Positions 1 to 9,011 are shown, numbered from the stretch's first letter. The stretch: 64,000 nucleotides of DNA from Nocardia sienata NBRC 100364 (GCF_001613205.1 NZ_BDBX01000003.1:1-64000); one strand, 5' to 3'. Translations and numbers: made by a program. Notes: generated by a model from the letters alone, not told the origin.

Positions 1-1341
1 GGCCGGCGGCTCGACTGGGGATATGCCGACCAGCCGCCGCTGGTGCCGTTGCTGGCCCGGGCGATGGCCGCGATCGACGCGGATTCGCTGGTGGTGCTGC
101 GGCTCCCGGCGATCGCGGCGGCCACCGCGGTGATCGTGTGTACCGGCTGGGTGGCCCGTGAACTGGGCGGCGGCCGGGGAGCGCAGACCCTGGCCGCCGC
201 GGCGGCGGCCTCCTCCGCGCTCCTGCTCGGCGGCGGTCATCAGCTCGGCACCGTGATCTTCGATCTGGCGGTGTGGTCGGCGCTGGTGGTGACGGTACTG
301 CGGCTGTTGCGGCCGGAATCGGATCGGCGCCGGTGGTTGCTCGTCGGTGTGCTGGCGGGGATCGGCCTGCAGAACAAGACACTGCTGGCGTTACCGCTAC
401 TGGTTCTCGCCTGCGCACTCCTGCTGCTCGGCCCCCGAGAGGTTTTCCGCACCAGGTATTTTCCGGCCGCGCTCGCGCTCGCCGCGGTGATCTGGGCGCC
501 GAATCTGTGGTGGCAGGTGCGCAACGGGCTGCCGCAGGTCGAATTGAGCCGGGCCATCGCGGGTGGTTCGTCGGGCACCTCGGACGGCCCGGCCGCCTTC
601 GTCTTGCTGCAGTTCGGCCTGATGGGACCGCTGATGGTGGTGCTGTGGGGCGCGGGTCTGTGGTGGCTGGCCCGGAATCGCCACCGCGCCTTCGCGCTCG
701 CCTACGCAGTGCTTCTCGTGGCCTATCTGGCCGCCGGGGGCAAGGCCTACTACCTGGGCGGGATGTACCCGGTACTGCTGGCCGCGGGCGCCACCGCACT
801 GGTAACCGTGCTGACCCGCACCCGTTGGCGCCGCGCCGCGACGGCGGCGGTTGTCGCGCTGAACGCGGCGGTCTCGGCGGTATTGTTCCTGCCGGTGCTC
901 CCCGTGACCGCCCTGCGCGATTCGCCGATCCTCGCCCTGAACTACGACGCCGGCGAAACGGTCGGCTGGCCGCGGTTCACCGACCGGATCGCGGAGGCCA
1001 GAGCTCGGCTGGCGCCGGACGCGGAAATACTCACGGCCAACTACGGCGAAGCCGCGGCCATCGAGCGTTTCGGCGCCTCGTACGGCCTCCCGGTCCCGCA
1101 CAGCGGTCACAATGCCTACTGGTGGTGGGGGCCACCGGCCGATTCCCGCCCGGTCCTCACCGTCGGCCTCACCCGCGCGGAAGTCGCGCGTTTCTGTGCC
1201 GATTCCGCTCCCGAGGCGGCGGGCCGGATCGACAACGGGCTCGGAATCGACAACGACGAGCAAGGCGCGGCGCTGTATGTGTGCCGTACCCTCCGCGCGC
1301 CCTGGGCGCAGCTGTGGCCGGCGCAGCGGCAGCTGGGTTAG
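1..1341 (+). CDS. GT39/ArnT-like membrane glycosyltransferase, 5' truncated by window edge
   Basis: The reading frame is open from base 1 and starts with a DWGYADQPPL-type segment, the conserved first luminal loop of the dolichyl-phosphate-mannose mannosyltransferase (GT39/PMT_2) superfamily, so the true start lies upstream of the window. About ten hydrophobic segments follow, then a soluble C-terminal domain of roughly 130 residues. Family members move a sugar from a polyprenyl-phosphate carrier to an acceptor outside the membrane; donor and acceptor cannot be told here. Its stop codon overlaps the stop of the convergent permease gene (1338-1341), leaving no room for a terminator between them. 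Confidence 0.85.
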   Translation, partial: GRRLDWGYADQPPLVPLLARAMAAIDADSLVVLRLPAIAAATAVIVCTGWVARELGGGRGAQTLAAAAAASSALLLGGGHQLGTVIFDLAVWSALVVTVLRLLRPESDRRRWLLVGVLAGIGLQNKTLLALPLLVLACALLLLGPREVFRTRYFPAALALAAVIWAPNLWWQVRNGLPQVELSRAIAGGSSGTSDGPAAFVLLQFGLMGPLMVVLWGAGLWWLARNRHRAFALAYAVLLVAYLAAGGKAYYLGGMYPVLLAAGATALVTVLTRTRWRRAATAAVVALNAAVSAVLFLPVLPVTALRDSPILALNYDAGETVGWPRFTDRIAEARARLAPDAEILTANYGEAAAIERFGASYGLPVPHSGHNAYWWWGPPADSRPVLTVGLTRAEVARFCADSAPEAAGRIDNGLGIDNDEQGAALYVCRTLRAPWAQLWPAQRQLG

Positions 1342-2681
1342 CCCTCCCGCCGTTTCGGGGCGCTGCGCACTTCGGAACGCACCGGCTCGGATTCGCGGGT
1401 CCGGCGCGTGCGCACGAGCTGGGCAGCGCCCACCACCAGACCGAGTCCGAGCAGGGGCAGTCCGCGCAGCCACACCGCACCGTCGATCCGCGTGAACAGG
1501 AAGAGGCAGGACGCCAGGCCGAGCCAGGGCACCACGGTCGGCACCCGGAACGCGCCCGTGCCGTCCGGTTCCCGGCGCAGCAGGAGCACGGCCGCGTTGA
1601 CCGCCGTGAACACGACCAGCAGGAGCAGGACCAGAGTTTCGGCGAGTGCCGCGATCTCGCCGGTCAACGCCAGCAGCAGCGAGAGAGCCGTGGTCGCGAG
1701 TACGGCCACCCAGGGGGTTCGGCGGCGCGGGAGCAGCCGAGCCAGGACCCCGGGCAGCAAACCGTCGCGGGCCATCCCGTAGGTGAGCCGGGACGCCATG
1801 ATGCCGGTCAGCAGGGCGCCGTTGGCGACCGCCACCAGCGCGATCACGGCGAACAGGCGTTCCGGTACCCCGCCGGCCGCCCGGACCACCTCCAGCAGCG
1901 GACCGCTCGACTCCGCCAGGACCTCGGTGGGCACGACCGCCCCGGCGACCACCCCGAGCAGCACGTACACCAGACCCGCGGTGAGTAGCGCGCCGAACAG
2001 TGCCCGCGGATAGGCCCGGCGCGGATCCCGCACTTCCTCGGCCAGGTTCACCGAGGTCTCGAACCCGACGAACGAGTAGTAGGCGAGCACCGCGCCCGCG
2101 AGGGTGGCCCCGACCGCGCCGTGCTCGGCGGTGCCCAGTTCGACCAGCCGCCCTGGCTCGCCGTCGCCGCGCACGAGCACCCAGGCACCGAGACCGATGA
2201 CCAGGAGCAGCCCGCCGACCTCGACAGCCGTGGCGACCACGTTCGCGCCGAGCGATTCCTTGACACCGCGGATGTTGAGCAGGGCAAGGGCGCCCAGGAA
2301 CAGCACGACGACGGCCGCGGTGGGCAGGGTGATCAATTCGGCCAGATAATCCGAGGCGAAACCGCGCGCCAGCGCACCGACCGAGACGATGCCCGCCGCG
2401 AGCATGCAGAACCCGATGAAGGCGCCCGCGGCCGGCCCCAGCGCCCGGGTCACGTAGTGGGCCGAGCCGCCCGCGCGCGGGAACCGGGTGGCCAGTTCCG
2501 CGTACGAGCCCGCGGTGAGGCAGGCCAGTACGAGCGCGGTGAGCAGCGGCACCCATACCGCCCCACCCGACTGCGCGGCGATATCGCCGATCAGCACGTA
2601 CACCCCCGCGCCCAGTACATCGCCGAGCACGAAGAAGTACAGCAGGTGGGTGGGCACGGTGCGCCGCAACGTCGTCGCCAT
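1338..2681 (-). CDS. APC-family amino acid permease
   Basis: A 447-residue, almost entirely hydrophobic protein with about 12 membrane segments. The N-terminal GAGVYVLIGD segment and the following SYAELATRFPRAGG segment are the TM1 and TM2 to TM3 hallmarks of the amino acid-polyamine-organocation family (cationic amino acid transporter/YfnA-like branch). I start it at the ATG at 2681, just before ATTLRRTVPTHLL; an upstream GTG adds 11 residues with no similarity. It should import or exchange amino acids across the plasma membrane. Substrate is not deducible. The gene converges with the glycosyltransferase and diverges from the MFS gene. Confidence 0.88.
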   Translation of the reverse strand: MATTLRRTVPTHLLYFFVLGDVLGAGVYVLIGDIAAQSGGAVWVPLLTALVLACLTAGSYAELATRFPRAGGSAHYVTRALGPAAGAFIGFCMLAAGIVSVGALARGFASDYLAELITLPTAAVVVLFLGALALLNIRGVKESLGANVVATAVEVGGLLLVIGLGAWVLVRGDGEPGRLVELGTAEHGAVGATLAGAVLAYYSFVGFETSVNLAEEVRDPRRAYPRALFGALLTAGLVYVLLGVVAGAVVPTEVLAESSGPLLEVVRAAGGVPERLFAVIALVAVANGALLTGIMASRLTYGMARDGLLPGVLARLLPRRRTPWVAVLATTALSLLLALTGEIAALAETLVLLLLVVFTAVNAAVLLLRREPDGTGAFRVPTVVPWLGLASCLFLFTRIDGAVWLRGLPLLGLGLVVGAAQLVRTRRTRESEPVRSEVRSAPKRREG

Positions 2682-2782
2682 AGCGCCCGTATACCCGCGG
2701 CGCACCGCTCTCACCAGTGGCTTCGCCCACCCCGGCGCGGGTGACCGGGTTTGTCACTTCCGCGATCGGGAAGACCCGCCCC

Positions 2783-4207
2783 ATGACGACGGTGCGCACC
2801 CGGATCCCGGCCCGCCTCGACCGGCTCCCCTGGGCACGGTGGCACTGGATGATCGTGGTCGGGCTCGGCTCGGTGTGGATCATCGACGGTTTCGAGGTCA
2901 CCGTGGTCGGCAGTGTCGCGGCGAAACTGTCCGAGCCCGACAGCGGTCTGGCCATTTCGTCGGCCCAGGTGTCCGGGCTCGCGGCGGCGATGTATGTGGC
3001 GGGCGCGTGTATCGGGGCCCTGGTCTTCGGCCGGCTGACCGACCGCTACGGCCGCAAGAAGCTGTTCATCGTCACGCTGGTGGTGTATCTCGTGGCCACC
3101 GCCATGACCGCGTTCTCCTTCTCGGTCTGGTGGTTCGTCCTGTTCCGGTTCCTCACCGGGCTCGGCATCGGCGGCGAGTACGCGGCCATCAATTCCGCGA
3201 TCGACGAACTGATTCCCAGCAAGTACCGCGGCCGGATCGATATCGTCATCAACGGCACCTACTGGCTGGGTGCCTCCGGCGGCGCGTTGCTCTCGGTGGC
3301 CGCACTGAATCCGCAACTGTTCGCGCCGAATATCGGCTGGCGCCTCATGTTCGGCATGGGCGTGCTCTTCGGTCTGCTGGTGCTCGTGGTACGTCGGCAT
3401 GTTCCGGAAAGCCCCCGGTGGATGTTCATCCACGGTCGTGACCGCCAGGCCGAGGAACTGGTCGACGCGGTGGAGGACCAGGTGCGCCGGGACACCGGTG
3501 CCGACCTGCCCCCGGTGGGGGAGACCATCGAAGTGCGTCAGCGGCGTTCCACCGGGTTCGGCGAGATCGCCTCGGTCATGTTCCGGAAGTATCCGCGCCG
3601 CAGCGTACTCGGGCTGGCGCTGTTCATCGGACAGGCGTTCCTCTACAACGCGGTCACCTTCAATTTCGCCGTCATCCTCGGTGAATCCTTCGACGTACCC
3701 AGTGATCGCACCGGCTATTTCTATGCCGTCATGTGCCTGGGCAGTTTCTTCGGACCGCTGCTGCTCGGCCGTTTTTTCGACACCGTCGGCCGCAAACGCA
3801 TGATCGCGGGCTCCTACCTGGGATCGGGAGTGCTGTTGCTGCTCACCGCGTTACTGCTGGTACGCGGCGACCTCACCGCCGTCACGCTCACCGCCTGCTG
3901 GACCGCGGTGCTGTTCGTGGCCTCCTGCGGTGCGAGCTCCGCCTATCTGACGGTGAGCGAGATCTTCCCGATGGAGACCAGGGCGATGGCCATCGCGTTC
4001 TTCTACGCCCTGGGCACCGCCGCGGGCGGTATCGCCGGACCGCTGGTATTCGCGGAACTCACCGGTGACGGCGACCCCGGTCGCACCGCGCTGGCCTTCA
4101 CCATCGGCGCGGTCATGATGATGCTCGGTGGAATCGTCGAGCTGTTCTTCGGAGTGCGGGCCGAACGGCAGTCATTGGAAGAGATTGCCGCGCCGCTGAG
4201 TTCGTAG
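2783..4207 (+). CDS. MFS transporter, sugar/aromatic-acid porter type
   Basis: A 474-residue protein with about 12 membrane segments and the MFS loop 2-3 signature GRLTDRYGRKK near residue 95, repeated in degenerate form in the second half (GRFFDTVGRKR). The RWHWMIVVGLG start and the IDGFEVTVVG segment resemble NanT/MhpT/aromatic-acid:H+ symporter-like members. I chose the ATG at 2783 because it directly precedes the amphipathic N-terminus; an upstream GTG at 2717 lies only 36 bp from the divergent permease start. It is probably a proton symporter for an organic acid or sugar. No neighbouring catabolic genes identify the substrate. Confidence 0.85.
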   Translation: MTTVRTRIPARLDRLPWARWHWMIVVGLGSVWIIDGFEVTVVGSVAAKLSEPDSGLAISSAQVSGLAAAMYVAGACIGALVFGRLTDRYGRKKLFIVTLVVYLVATAMTAFSFSVWWFVLFRFLTGLGIGGEYAAINSAIDELIPSKYRGRIDIVINGTYWLGASGGALLSVAALNPQLFAPNIGWRLMFGMGVLFGLLVLVVRRHVPESPRWMFIHGRDRQAEELVDAVEDQVRRDTGADLPPVGETIEVRQRRSTGFGEIASVMFRKYPRRSVLGLALFIGQAFLYNAVTFNFAVILGESFDVPSDRTGYFYAVMCLGSFFGPLLLGRFFDTVGRKRMIAGSYLGSGVLLLLTALLLVRGDLTAVTLTACWTAVLFVASCGASSAYLTVSEIFPMETRAMAIAFFYALGTAAGGIAGPLVFAELTGDGDPGRTALAFTIGAVMMMLGGIVELFFGVRAERQSLEEIAAPLSS

Positions 4208-4219
4208 CGCACCGGCTGA

Positions 4220-4573
4220 ACCCGGGGCGTCCGGGAGGTTCGCGACCACGGCGGCGGTGCGATCATCGCCTTCCCGTACCGCGTATGCCTGGGTAATACG
4301 CCCGGCCACGAGGCGACCGCCTCTCAGGACATCGCGGCCGTGCACACCACCATGTCCGGCCGGCAGGTCGGCACGTTCGTGGTCTACGACGCTCAGGGCG
4401 TCCCCGAGCAGGCGTTCCCGGCCACCGGCCGATCGTTCGCCGTCACCCAGACCCACTGGTTCCGGATCACCGACGGCGCGGTGCGTGAGCACTGGGCGAA
4501 TCGGGACGATCTCGGCCAGGCCCAGCAGCTGTGCTGGGTGCCGCCGACACCGGACTATGTGTTCCGGATGTGA
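4220..4573 (+). pseudogene. SnoaL-like (ester cyclase/NTF2-fold) remnant
   Basis: The second half of a SnoaL/ester-cyclase domain is readable: HTTMSGRQVG, then FRITDGAVREHWANRDDLG, a very characteristic C-terminal strand and helix of the NTF2-like SnoaL family. The frame is open back to a stop at 4217-4219, but the only usable start is a GTG at 4340 inside the domain, and the upstream 40 codons match poorly. A normal member is about 130-150 residues; only about 77 are recoverable. I call it a 5'-decayed gene. A short expressed fragment cannot be excluded. Confidence 0.6.
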
Positions 4574-4786
4574 CGGGCGACCAGTGCGGTGCGCCGGTCG
4601 CCGGGGCCGTCCGCCGTCACCGCGTGAGACCTCCGGACGGTCTGCGGGAGTCCGAGCCCGGGTAGGCCGTCATAACGTCCGGAGTGGCCGCCGGCGAGTG
4701 CGTGGCAGCGGCGTAGCGGTGACCGCCCGGCCCGTGGTCAGGGGACCGGCCGCGAACCGGGTGGAATTCTGTCCGGTCACGGTGTC

Positions 4787-4811
4787 GTTTGGCCCGGGGT
4801 CCGGCGGGTAT
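4787..4811 (+). promoter_or_regulatory. Putative SigB/SigF-type stress promoter (GTTT-N15-GGGTAT)
   Basis: GTTT at 4787-4790 and GGGTAT at 4806-4811 are separated by exactly 15 bases, a perfect match to the consensus used by SigB/SigF-type sigma factors of actinobacteria. It lies 25 bp upstream of the holin-like gene start at 4837, so it would drive the three-gene operon. The same pattern recurs upstream of other genes in this window. Which sigma factor reads it is inference. Confidence 0.7.
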
Positions 4812-4836
4812 CCGCCCGCCGGACAGGAGGTAGCAC

Positions 4837-5253
4837 ATGACTCGGACGGCACAGCCGCCTACGCGGCAGTCAGGGGACGACCGGTCGGTCGGCGAACTCG
4901 TCGATGTGGCCACCATCCAGGTGAGCAGGCTGGTGCGTGACGAAATGCGCCTGGCCCGGCTGGAGATGCAGGAGAAGACGAGCGCCGCGGCCAAGGGCGC
5001 CGGGCTCGCGGGCGCGGGTGGGTTGCTGATGTTCTACGGCGGTGCGGCAGTGATCGCGGCCGTGGTCCTGGCGTTGGCACTGGCCCTGCCGGGATGGGCC
5101 GCGGCCCTGATCGTCGGCGCCGTACTACTCGCCGGTGGGGCCGCCCTCACCTGGCTCGGCAAGCGGAATATCACGGCGAGCGCGCCGCCGGTGCCCACGG
5201 ACGCCCTGGCGGGGGCGCGCGCCGATATCGCGACCGTCACCCACCGGAGGTAG
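4837..5253 (+). CDS. Phage-holin-family (Phage_holin_3_6) membrane protein
   Basis: A 138-residue protein with a charged N-terminal helix (VRDEMRLARLEMQEK, about residues 30-46), two adjacent transmembrane segments around residues 52-78 and 85-105, and a short tail. This is the layout of the actinobacterial Phage_holin_3_6 (PF07332) proteins, which despite the name are chromosomal envelope proteins of unknown role. A strong GGAGG ribosome site sits 7 bases before the ATG. It is the first gene of an operon with DUF3618 and DUF4235 proteins, a conserved trio in actinobacteria, and is preceded by a stress-type promoter. Confidence 0.85.
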   Translation: MTRTAQPPTRQSGDDRSVGELVDVATIQVSRLVRDEMRLARLEMQEKTSAAAKGAGLAGAGGLLMFYGGAAVIAAVVLALALALPGWAAALIVGAVLLAGGAALTWLGKRNITASAPPVPTDALAGARADIATVTHRR

Positions 5254-5255
5254 TG

Positions 5256-5648
5256 ATGACCGAGAACGGAGGACGATCCGTCGACGACGACCGGGACGCA
5301 TTGCGGCGCGACCGCGATCAGGTCCGGGAGGAACTTCGGGAGACGGTGGACGAACTCGCCGGGAAGTTCGATGTGCGGGCGCGCGCGCAGGACACCGCGC
5401 ACCACGCCGCCGAAGAGGTACGGCACCGGGCCGGGGAGGTGGAGCGCACCGTCCGCGATCGCGCCGGTCAGGTGCAGGCGCAGGCCCATCACCTCCTCGA
5501 ACGGGCCGAAGCCGGGACGCCCGAGCCTGTGGCGGCGGGTGGCCGGAAGACGGCGGCAGTCCTGCGCGGCTATCCGGTACCCGCCGTGACCGCGGCCCTC
5601 GCCGCCGCACTGGTGGCCTGGCTGATCGTACGAGGCAGGAAATCATGA
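5256..5648 (+). CDS. DUF3618-domain protein
   Basis: A 130-residue protein. The N-terminal half is highly charged and helical (REELRETVDELAGKFDVRAR, residues 26-45), the DUF3618 signature. A long charged helix follows, then a single C-terminal transmembrane segment (about residues 104-126) ending in RGRKS. It is thus probably a tail-anchored membrane protein. The ATG at 5256 is only 2 bases after the stop of the holin-like gene and uses GGAGG at 5247-5251; an ORF start further upstream would overlap the previous gene. Function is unknown. Confidence 0.85.
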   Translation: MTENGGRSVDDDRDALRRDRDQVREELRETVDELAGKFDVRARAQDTAHHAAEEVRHRAGEVERTVRDRAGQVQAQAHHLLERAEAGTPEPVAAGGRKTAAVLRGYPVPAVTAALAAALVAWLIVRGRKS

Positions 5649-5902
5649 ACCTGCTGTACAAGCCGATCGGCACCGTGGCGGGGGTTCTCGGCGGGATCGC
5701 GGCGCACGCGGTGTTCCGGCAGCTCTGGCGCCGGGCCGCCGGTCAGGACGAGGCCCCGGCGGCGACCTCGCCCGACTACGGCTGGCGTGAGGTTCTGTTC
5801 GCGGCCGCTCTCCAGGGCGCGGTATTCGGTCTGGTCAAAGCATCCGTCGACCGTGCCGGGGTGCTCGCGTACCACCGGATGACCGGGAAATGGCCGACCT
5901 GA
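5645..5902 (+). CDS. DUF4235-domain membrane protein
   Basis: An 85-residue protein starting at an ATG that overlaps the preceding stop by 4 bases (ATGA), so translation is coupled. It has the DUF4235 pattern: NLLYKPIGTVAGVLGG at the N-terminus, a short cytoplasmic loop, then WREVLFAAALQGAVFGLVKA and a basic C-terminus. Two membrane segments are predicted by eye. No biochemical function is known for the family. Its co-occurrence with holin-like and DUF3618 proteins suggests one membrane-associated stress module. Confidence 0.85.
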   Translation: MNLLYKPIGTVAGVLGGIAAHAVFRQLWRRAAGQDEAPAATSPDYGWREVLFAAALQGAVFGLVKASVDRAGVLAYHRMTGKWPT

Positions 5903-6007
5903 GCGAGCGGAAACGGTGGATGCGCGGCGGCCGCCGATCGTCGAATCGAGCCTGAGGCGCCGAGCGGCGCGGAGCCGGTCCGCTCGCGGTGACTGTGCTC
6001 CGGTTCC

Positions 6008-7534
6008 TCAGCGGCAGGTCACCCCGGCGCAGGCGGTGAGGACGGCCAGGCGCCGGTCGAGGGTGGCGACCAGGTCGGCGTGCGCGGCGCGGCCTTCGGG
6101 GGTCTTGATGAGGTTGGTCAGCTGGTACGGGTCCGTGTGCAGGTCGTACAGCTCGTATTCGCGCTGGTCGAGCGGACGTTCCCGTTCGTACCAGCGGGCG
6201 TAGAGGTAGCGGTCGGTGCGGACGGCGCTCCAGGACGGCATATCGAGTGTGTAGATGAGCGGGGTGTCGGTGCCCGGGATCTGTTCCTGGGCGATGCCGT
6301 CGCGGCCCGCGCTGCCCGGACCCCCGTACTCGGCGACGAAATCACTACGCCACCCGGTGGTCTCGCCGGCCAGTACGGGTGTCAGCGAGCGGCCGTCGAT
6401 CCGTTCGGGGATCGGGAGGCCGGCCCAGTCGAAGATGGTCGGGGCGAGATCGGTGGACAGGGCCATGGCGCCGCTGCGTCCGGGCCGGACGCCGGGCCCG
6501 CTGACGGCGAGCGGCACCCGCATGGATTCTTCGTAGGGCGCCATCTTCTGGGTCAGCCGGTGCGCGCCGAGACTGTAACCGTTGTCGGAGGTGAAGATCA
6601 GGTAGGTGTTGACGAGTTCGCCGGTGCGGTCGAGGGTTTCGACGATCCCGGCGACCATTTCGTCGAGGGATTTCAGCGCCCCGAGCCGATTGGTGTAGTC
6701 GGGATCGTTGGTCACGGTGATGGTCGCCGCCCGTGGGTTCGCGGTGTCGATCAGCCAGGACGGCTTGTCCGATACGTCGGGCTCCTGATAGTTCGGTGAC
6801 CGCGGCGCGGCGGTCGGCCGGGTCTCGGCCACGTGCCGGGGCGCGGGCGGGATCGGGAAGTGCGGCGAGGTGGAGGCGGCGTACCAGAAGAACGGCCGTC
6901 CCGAGGCGGCGGCGTCGGTGATGAACCGCTCGGATTTGGCGCGGATCACGTCGGTTTCGTAATCCTGCGGCGCCACCCCGTATTTCACGAAGTTGCCGTT
7001 CTCGTTGAGCGTGTAGTTGTAGCCGGAGTACAGGAAATTGTCGACTCCGGCGTGCCAGTCGTCCCAGCCGGGCGGGATATGTCCGGGGTCGTCTTCGAGT
7101 CCGTTGAGATACTTGCCGGCCATGCCCGTTCGGTAGCCCGCGTCGTGCAACGCGGTGGCTATGGTGTGGGATTCGTTGCCCCGCGCGCGGAAGGTCTCGA
7201 AGCCGCCGACTTCGCCGGAATTGGTGAGGACACCGGTGTTGTGCCCGTACTCGCCGGTCAGGATGGAGGCACGGGCGGCGCAGCAGATCGGCATCGGCGC
7301 GAACGCGTCGGTGAATTCCATCCCACGGTCACGGACGAGTGCGGCGGTCCGCGGCATCGCCTGCCACACCGGTGTGGTCGCCGAATCCAGGTCGTCGGCC
7401 AGGATCACGACCACATTGGGCCGCCGATCGACGGGTTCCGGGGCGGCGGACACCACGGATACACACCCGGTCGCCGCCAGCAGCACCGCGACCACTGCGG
7501 ACAGAGAAGTGCGGACTGACCGAACAGAACCCAT
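6008..7534 (-). CDS. Secreted sulfatase (formylglycine type), probable lipoprotein
   Basis: A 508-residue sulfatase-family hydrolase. The N-terminus has a signal peptide ending in a lipobox-like LAATGC, so export and lipid anchoring are likely. The metal-binding PNVVVILADDLD segment follows, and CCAARASILTG provides the C-x-A-x-R version of the motif in which Cys is converted to formylglycine. GMAGKYLNG and the C-terminal TSDNGYSLGAHRL and KMAPYEESMRVP segments are typical of aryl- and glucosamine-6-sulfatases. I use the ATG at 7534; upstream in-frame codons lack a signal peptide. Its substrate, a sulfated sugar or aryl sulfate, is unknown. Confidence 0.9.
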   Translation of the reverse strand: MGSVRSVRTSLSAVVAVLLAATGCVSVVSAAPEPVDRRPNVVVILADDLDSATTPVWQAMPRTAALVRDRGMEFTDAFAPMPICCAARASILTGEYGHNTGVLTNSGEVGGFETFRARGNESHTIATALHDAGYRTGMAGKYLNGLEDDPGHIPPGWDDWHAGVDNFLYSGYNYTLNENGNFVKYGVAPQDYETDVIRAKSERFITDAAASGRPFFWYAASTSPHFPIPPAPRHVAETRPTAAPRSPNYQEPDVSDKPSWLIDTANPRAATITVTNDPDYTNRLGALKSLDEMVAGIVETLDRTGELVNTYLIFTSDNGYSLGAHRLTQKMAPYEESMRVPLAVSGPGVRPGRSGAMALSTDLAPTIFDWAGLPIPERIDGRSLTPVLAGETTGWRSDFVAEYGGPGSAGRDGIAQEQIPGTDTPLIYTLDMPSWSAVRTDRYLYARWYERERPLDQREYELYDLHTDPYQLTNLIKTPEGRAAHADLVATLDRRLAVLTACAGVTCR

Positions 7535-7626
7535 GAGAACTCCTCGCCAGCGTTGGTCGACGAACGTCCGAGCGGCGCCCGGCACCCAGCGGCCCCAACC
7601 CTAGCCCGGCGCAGCGGCCGGATAGG

Positions 7627-7980
7627 TCAGCATCGCCGAACTTCGCGCAGGTCAGCGTAGACGAAGTCGCGCGCGACGATCTTCCGGGTCGAGGCGCCGG
7701 AATAGGTGACGCCGTCCCGCAGGTGGAAGGTGTAGGCGGTGCCGTCGGCACTCACATCCCACGACTCGGCCAGGTCGGGAGTCAACCGGGTATCGTCGCG
7801 GAGCTTGCCGGTGGAGTCCGCAAAGGTGACCAGCTGCCGGGTGATCGCGTGCTGCACCGCCCAGGCGTTCGTATCGTGGCCGGCGAATCCATGTCGGCGG
7901 CAGGGGATACCACCCACAGGGTTGCGCCGGCGGTGATCGCGCCGGTCTCCGATCCGCGATTCACCGGCGCGCTGCCGGGC
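7627..7980 (-). pseudogene. Frameshifted fragment of an SBP_bac_5 peptide/nickel-binding lipoprotein
   Basis: Two adjoining minus-strand frames together give the N-terminal part of a family-5 extracellular solute-binding protein. One frame reads AGATLWVVSPAADMDS (about 7885-7930); the next continues WAVQHAITRQLVTF, then LTPDLAESWDVSADGTAYTF and HLRDGVTYS. The typical protein is about 520-600 residues; only about 110 remain, without start, signal peptide or the large C-terminal lobe. At least one frameshift and a large deletion have therefore occurred. No ABC permease or ATPase genes accompany it. Confidence 0.75.
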
Positions 7981-8035
7981 ACGCGGTGCGTAGCCCACGC
8001 GCCCACTCTGGACGCGACGGGGCTCGGCTGAAGGA

Positions 8036-8956
8036 TTACCTTGTCGGAGAATTCAATGGGGGCGTTAAATAATTCACCGGCGCCGGACCGGTCGGCGCGC
8101 CCCCGAACGCGGGCGCCGCGCACCGGGCGGCATGCCCGGGTCCGTCCTCGGGGACGAGGACGGACCCGGTGATCGTCAGGGGCGGCTCGAACGGTATCGC
8201 GGCCACCCGGGTGGCACCGATCTCGGTGATCTGGTCGGCGGGCAGCACTGTCCAGCTGCGCGGATCGGAGCCGATTTCGATCACGGTAGTGCGGGCCGTG
8301 CCCGCCGGGCGGCCGAGCTCGAGCCGCACCCCGGTGCCGCGCAGCGCGGCCGCGACCGCCTCGTGCAGGTGCCGATCGTGCCGTCGCCCAGGCATCCGTA
8401 GCGCGGTGCCGGCCAGCTCGTCCGGTCCGACGGTGGCGCGTCCCGCGAGTGGGTGGCGGGCGGACACGATCGCCAGGAGCTGTTCTGTCCAGGTCGGAAT
8501 CGCCTCGATCCCGCGTTCGGTGGGTTCGCCGCGGGCCAGCACCAGATCGAGTTCGCCCCGGCGCAGGGCATTGAGGCGGGCGGTGAGCGGCAGGTCGACC
8601 AGGACCACTTCGAACGGTGAGCCGGCACCGCGCAACCCGTCGATTCCGTGCTCCAGCCGGGCGGTGAGCCCGGCGGCCGCGCCCAGGCGGAGAGTACCGG
8701 CGGGCGGTCCGGCGGCGAGCCGGACATATTCGGCGGCCGCGAGCGCTGTCCGCGCGGCGTCGAGTACTCGGGTGCCCGCCGCGGTGAGCCGGACGCGGCG
8801 TGAGGAACGATCGAGCAGCCGGACCCCCAGTTCGCGCTCCAATCCGGCGATCTGCTGGCTGACCGCGGGCTGAGCGATATGCAATCGCTCGGCTGCCCGG
8901 CCGAAGTGCAGCTCCTCGGCCACGGTCACGAAGTACCGCAGTGTCCGCAGTTCCAT
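8036..8956 (-). CDS. LysR-family transcriptional regulator
   Basis: A 306-residue LysR-type regulator. The winged helix-turn-helix occupies residues 1-60 (LRYFVTVAEELHFGRAAERL, then AVSQQIAGLERELGVRL), followed by the two-lobed effector-binding domain. The start ATG at 8956 follows a GGAGGACC ribosome site; upstream in-frame sequence is not LysR-like. The C-terminal 30 residues are proline-rich and may be a divergent tail. It is transcribed away from the luciferase-like oxidoreductase at 9068, and an inverted repeat lies between them, so it probably controls that gene and itself. The inducer is unknown. Confidence 0.9.
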   Translation of the reverse strand: MELRTLRYFVTVAEELHFGRAAERLHIAQPAVSQQIAGLERELGVRLLDRSSRRVRLTAAGTRVLDAARTALAAAEYVRLAAGPPAGTLRLGAAAGLTARLEHGIDGLRGAGSPFEVVLVDLPLTARLNALRRGELDLVLARGEPTERGIEAIPTWTEQLLAIVSARHPLAGRATVGPDELAGTALRMPGRRHDRHLHEAVAAALRGTGVRLELGRPAGTARTTVIEIGSDPRSWTVLPADQITEIGATRVAAIPFEPPLTITGSVLVPEDGPGHAARCAAPAFGGAPTGPAPVNYLTPPLNSPTR

Positions 8957-8992
8957 CGGTCCTCCTGCCGGAATTGCGCCGTACGTGCCGAA

Positions 8993-9011
8993 CGATAAGC
9001 GCAGCTTATCG
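8993..9011. promoter_or_regulatory. LysR operator candidate in divergent promoter
   Basis: CGATAAGC (8993-9000), a GCA spacer and GCTTATCG (9004-9011) form a perfect 8-bp inverted repeat. It contains the T-N11-A spacing typical of LysR-type binding boxes. It sits in the 111-bp gap between lysR and the divergent oxidoreductase gene. Binding by the adjacent LysR protein is inference. Confidence 0.65.

Noticed and set aside
397..2955. Very long minus-strand open frame across the glycosyltransferase and permease
   Set aside because: It is low-complexity, Arg/Gly-rich and antisense to two clearly recognisable genes; high GC leaves such frames open by chance.
5903..5987. GCGAGCGG/CCGCTCGC pair as terminator between DUF4235 and sulfatase genes
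   Set aside because: The arms are 69 bases apart, too far for a convincing terminator stem.
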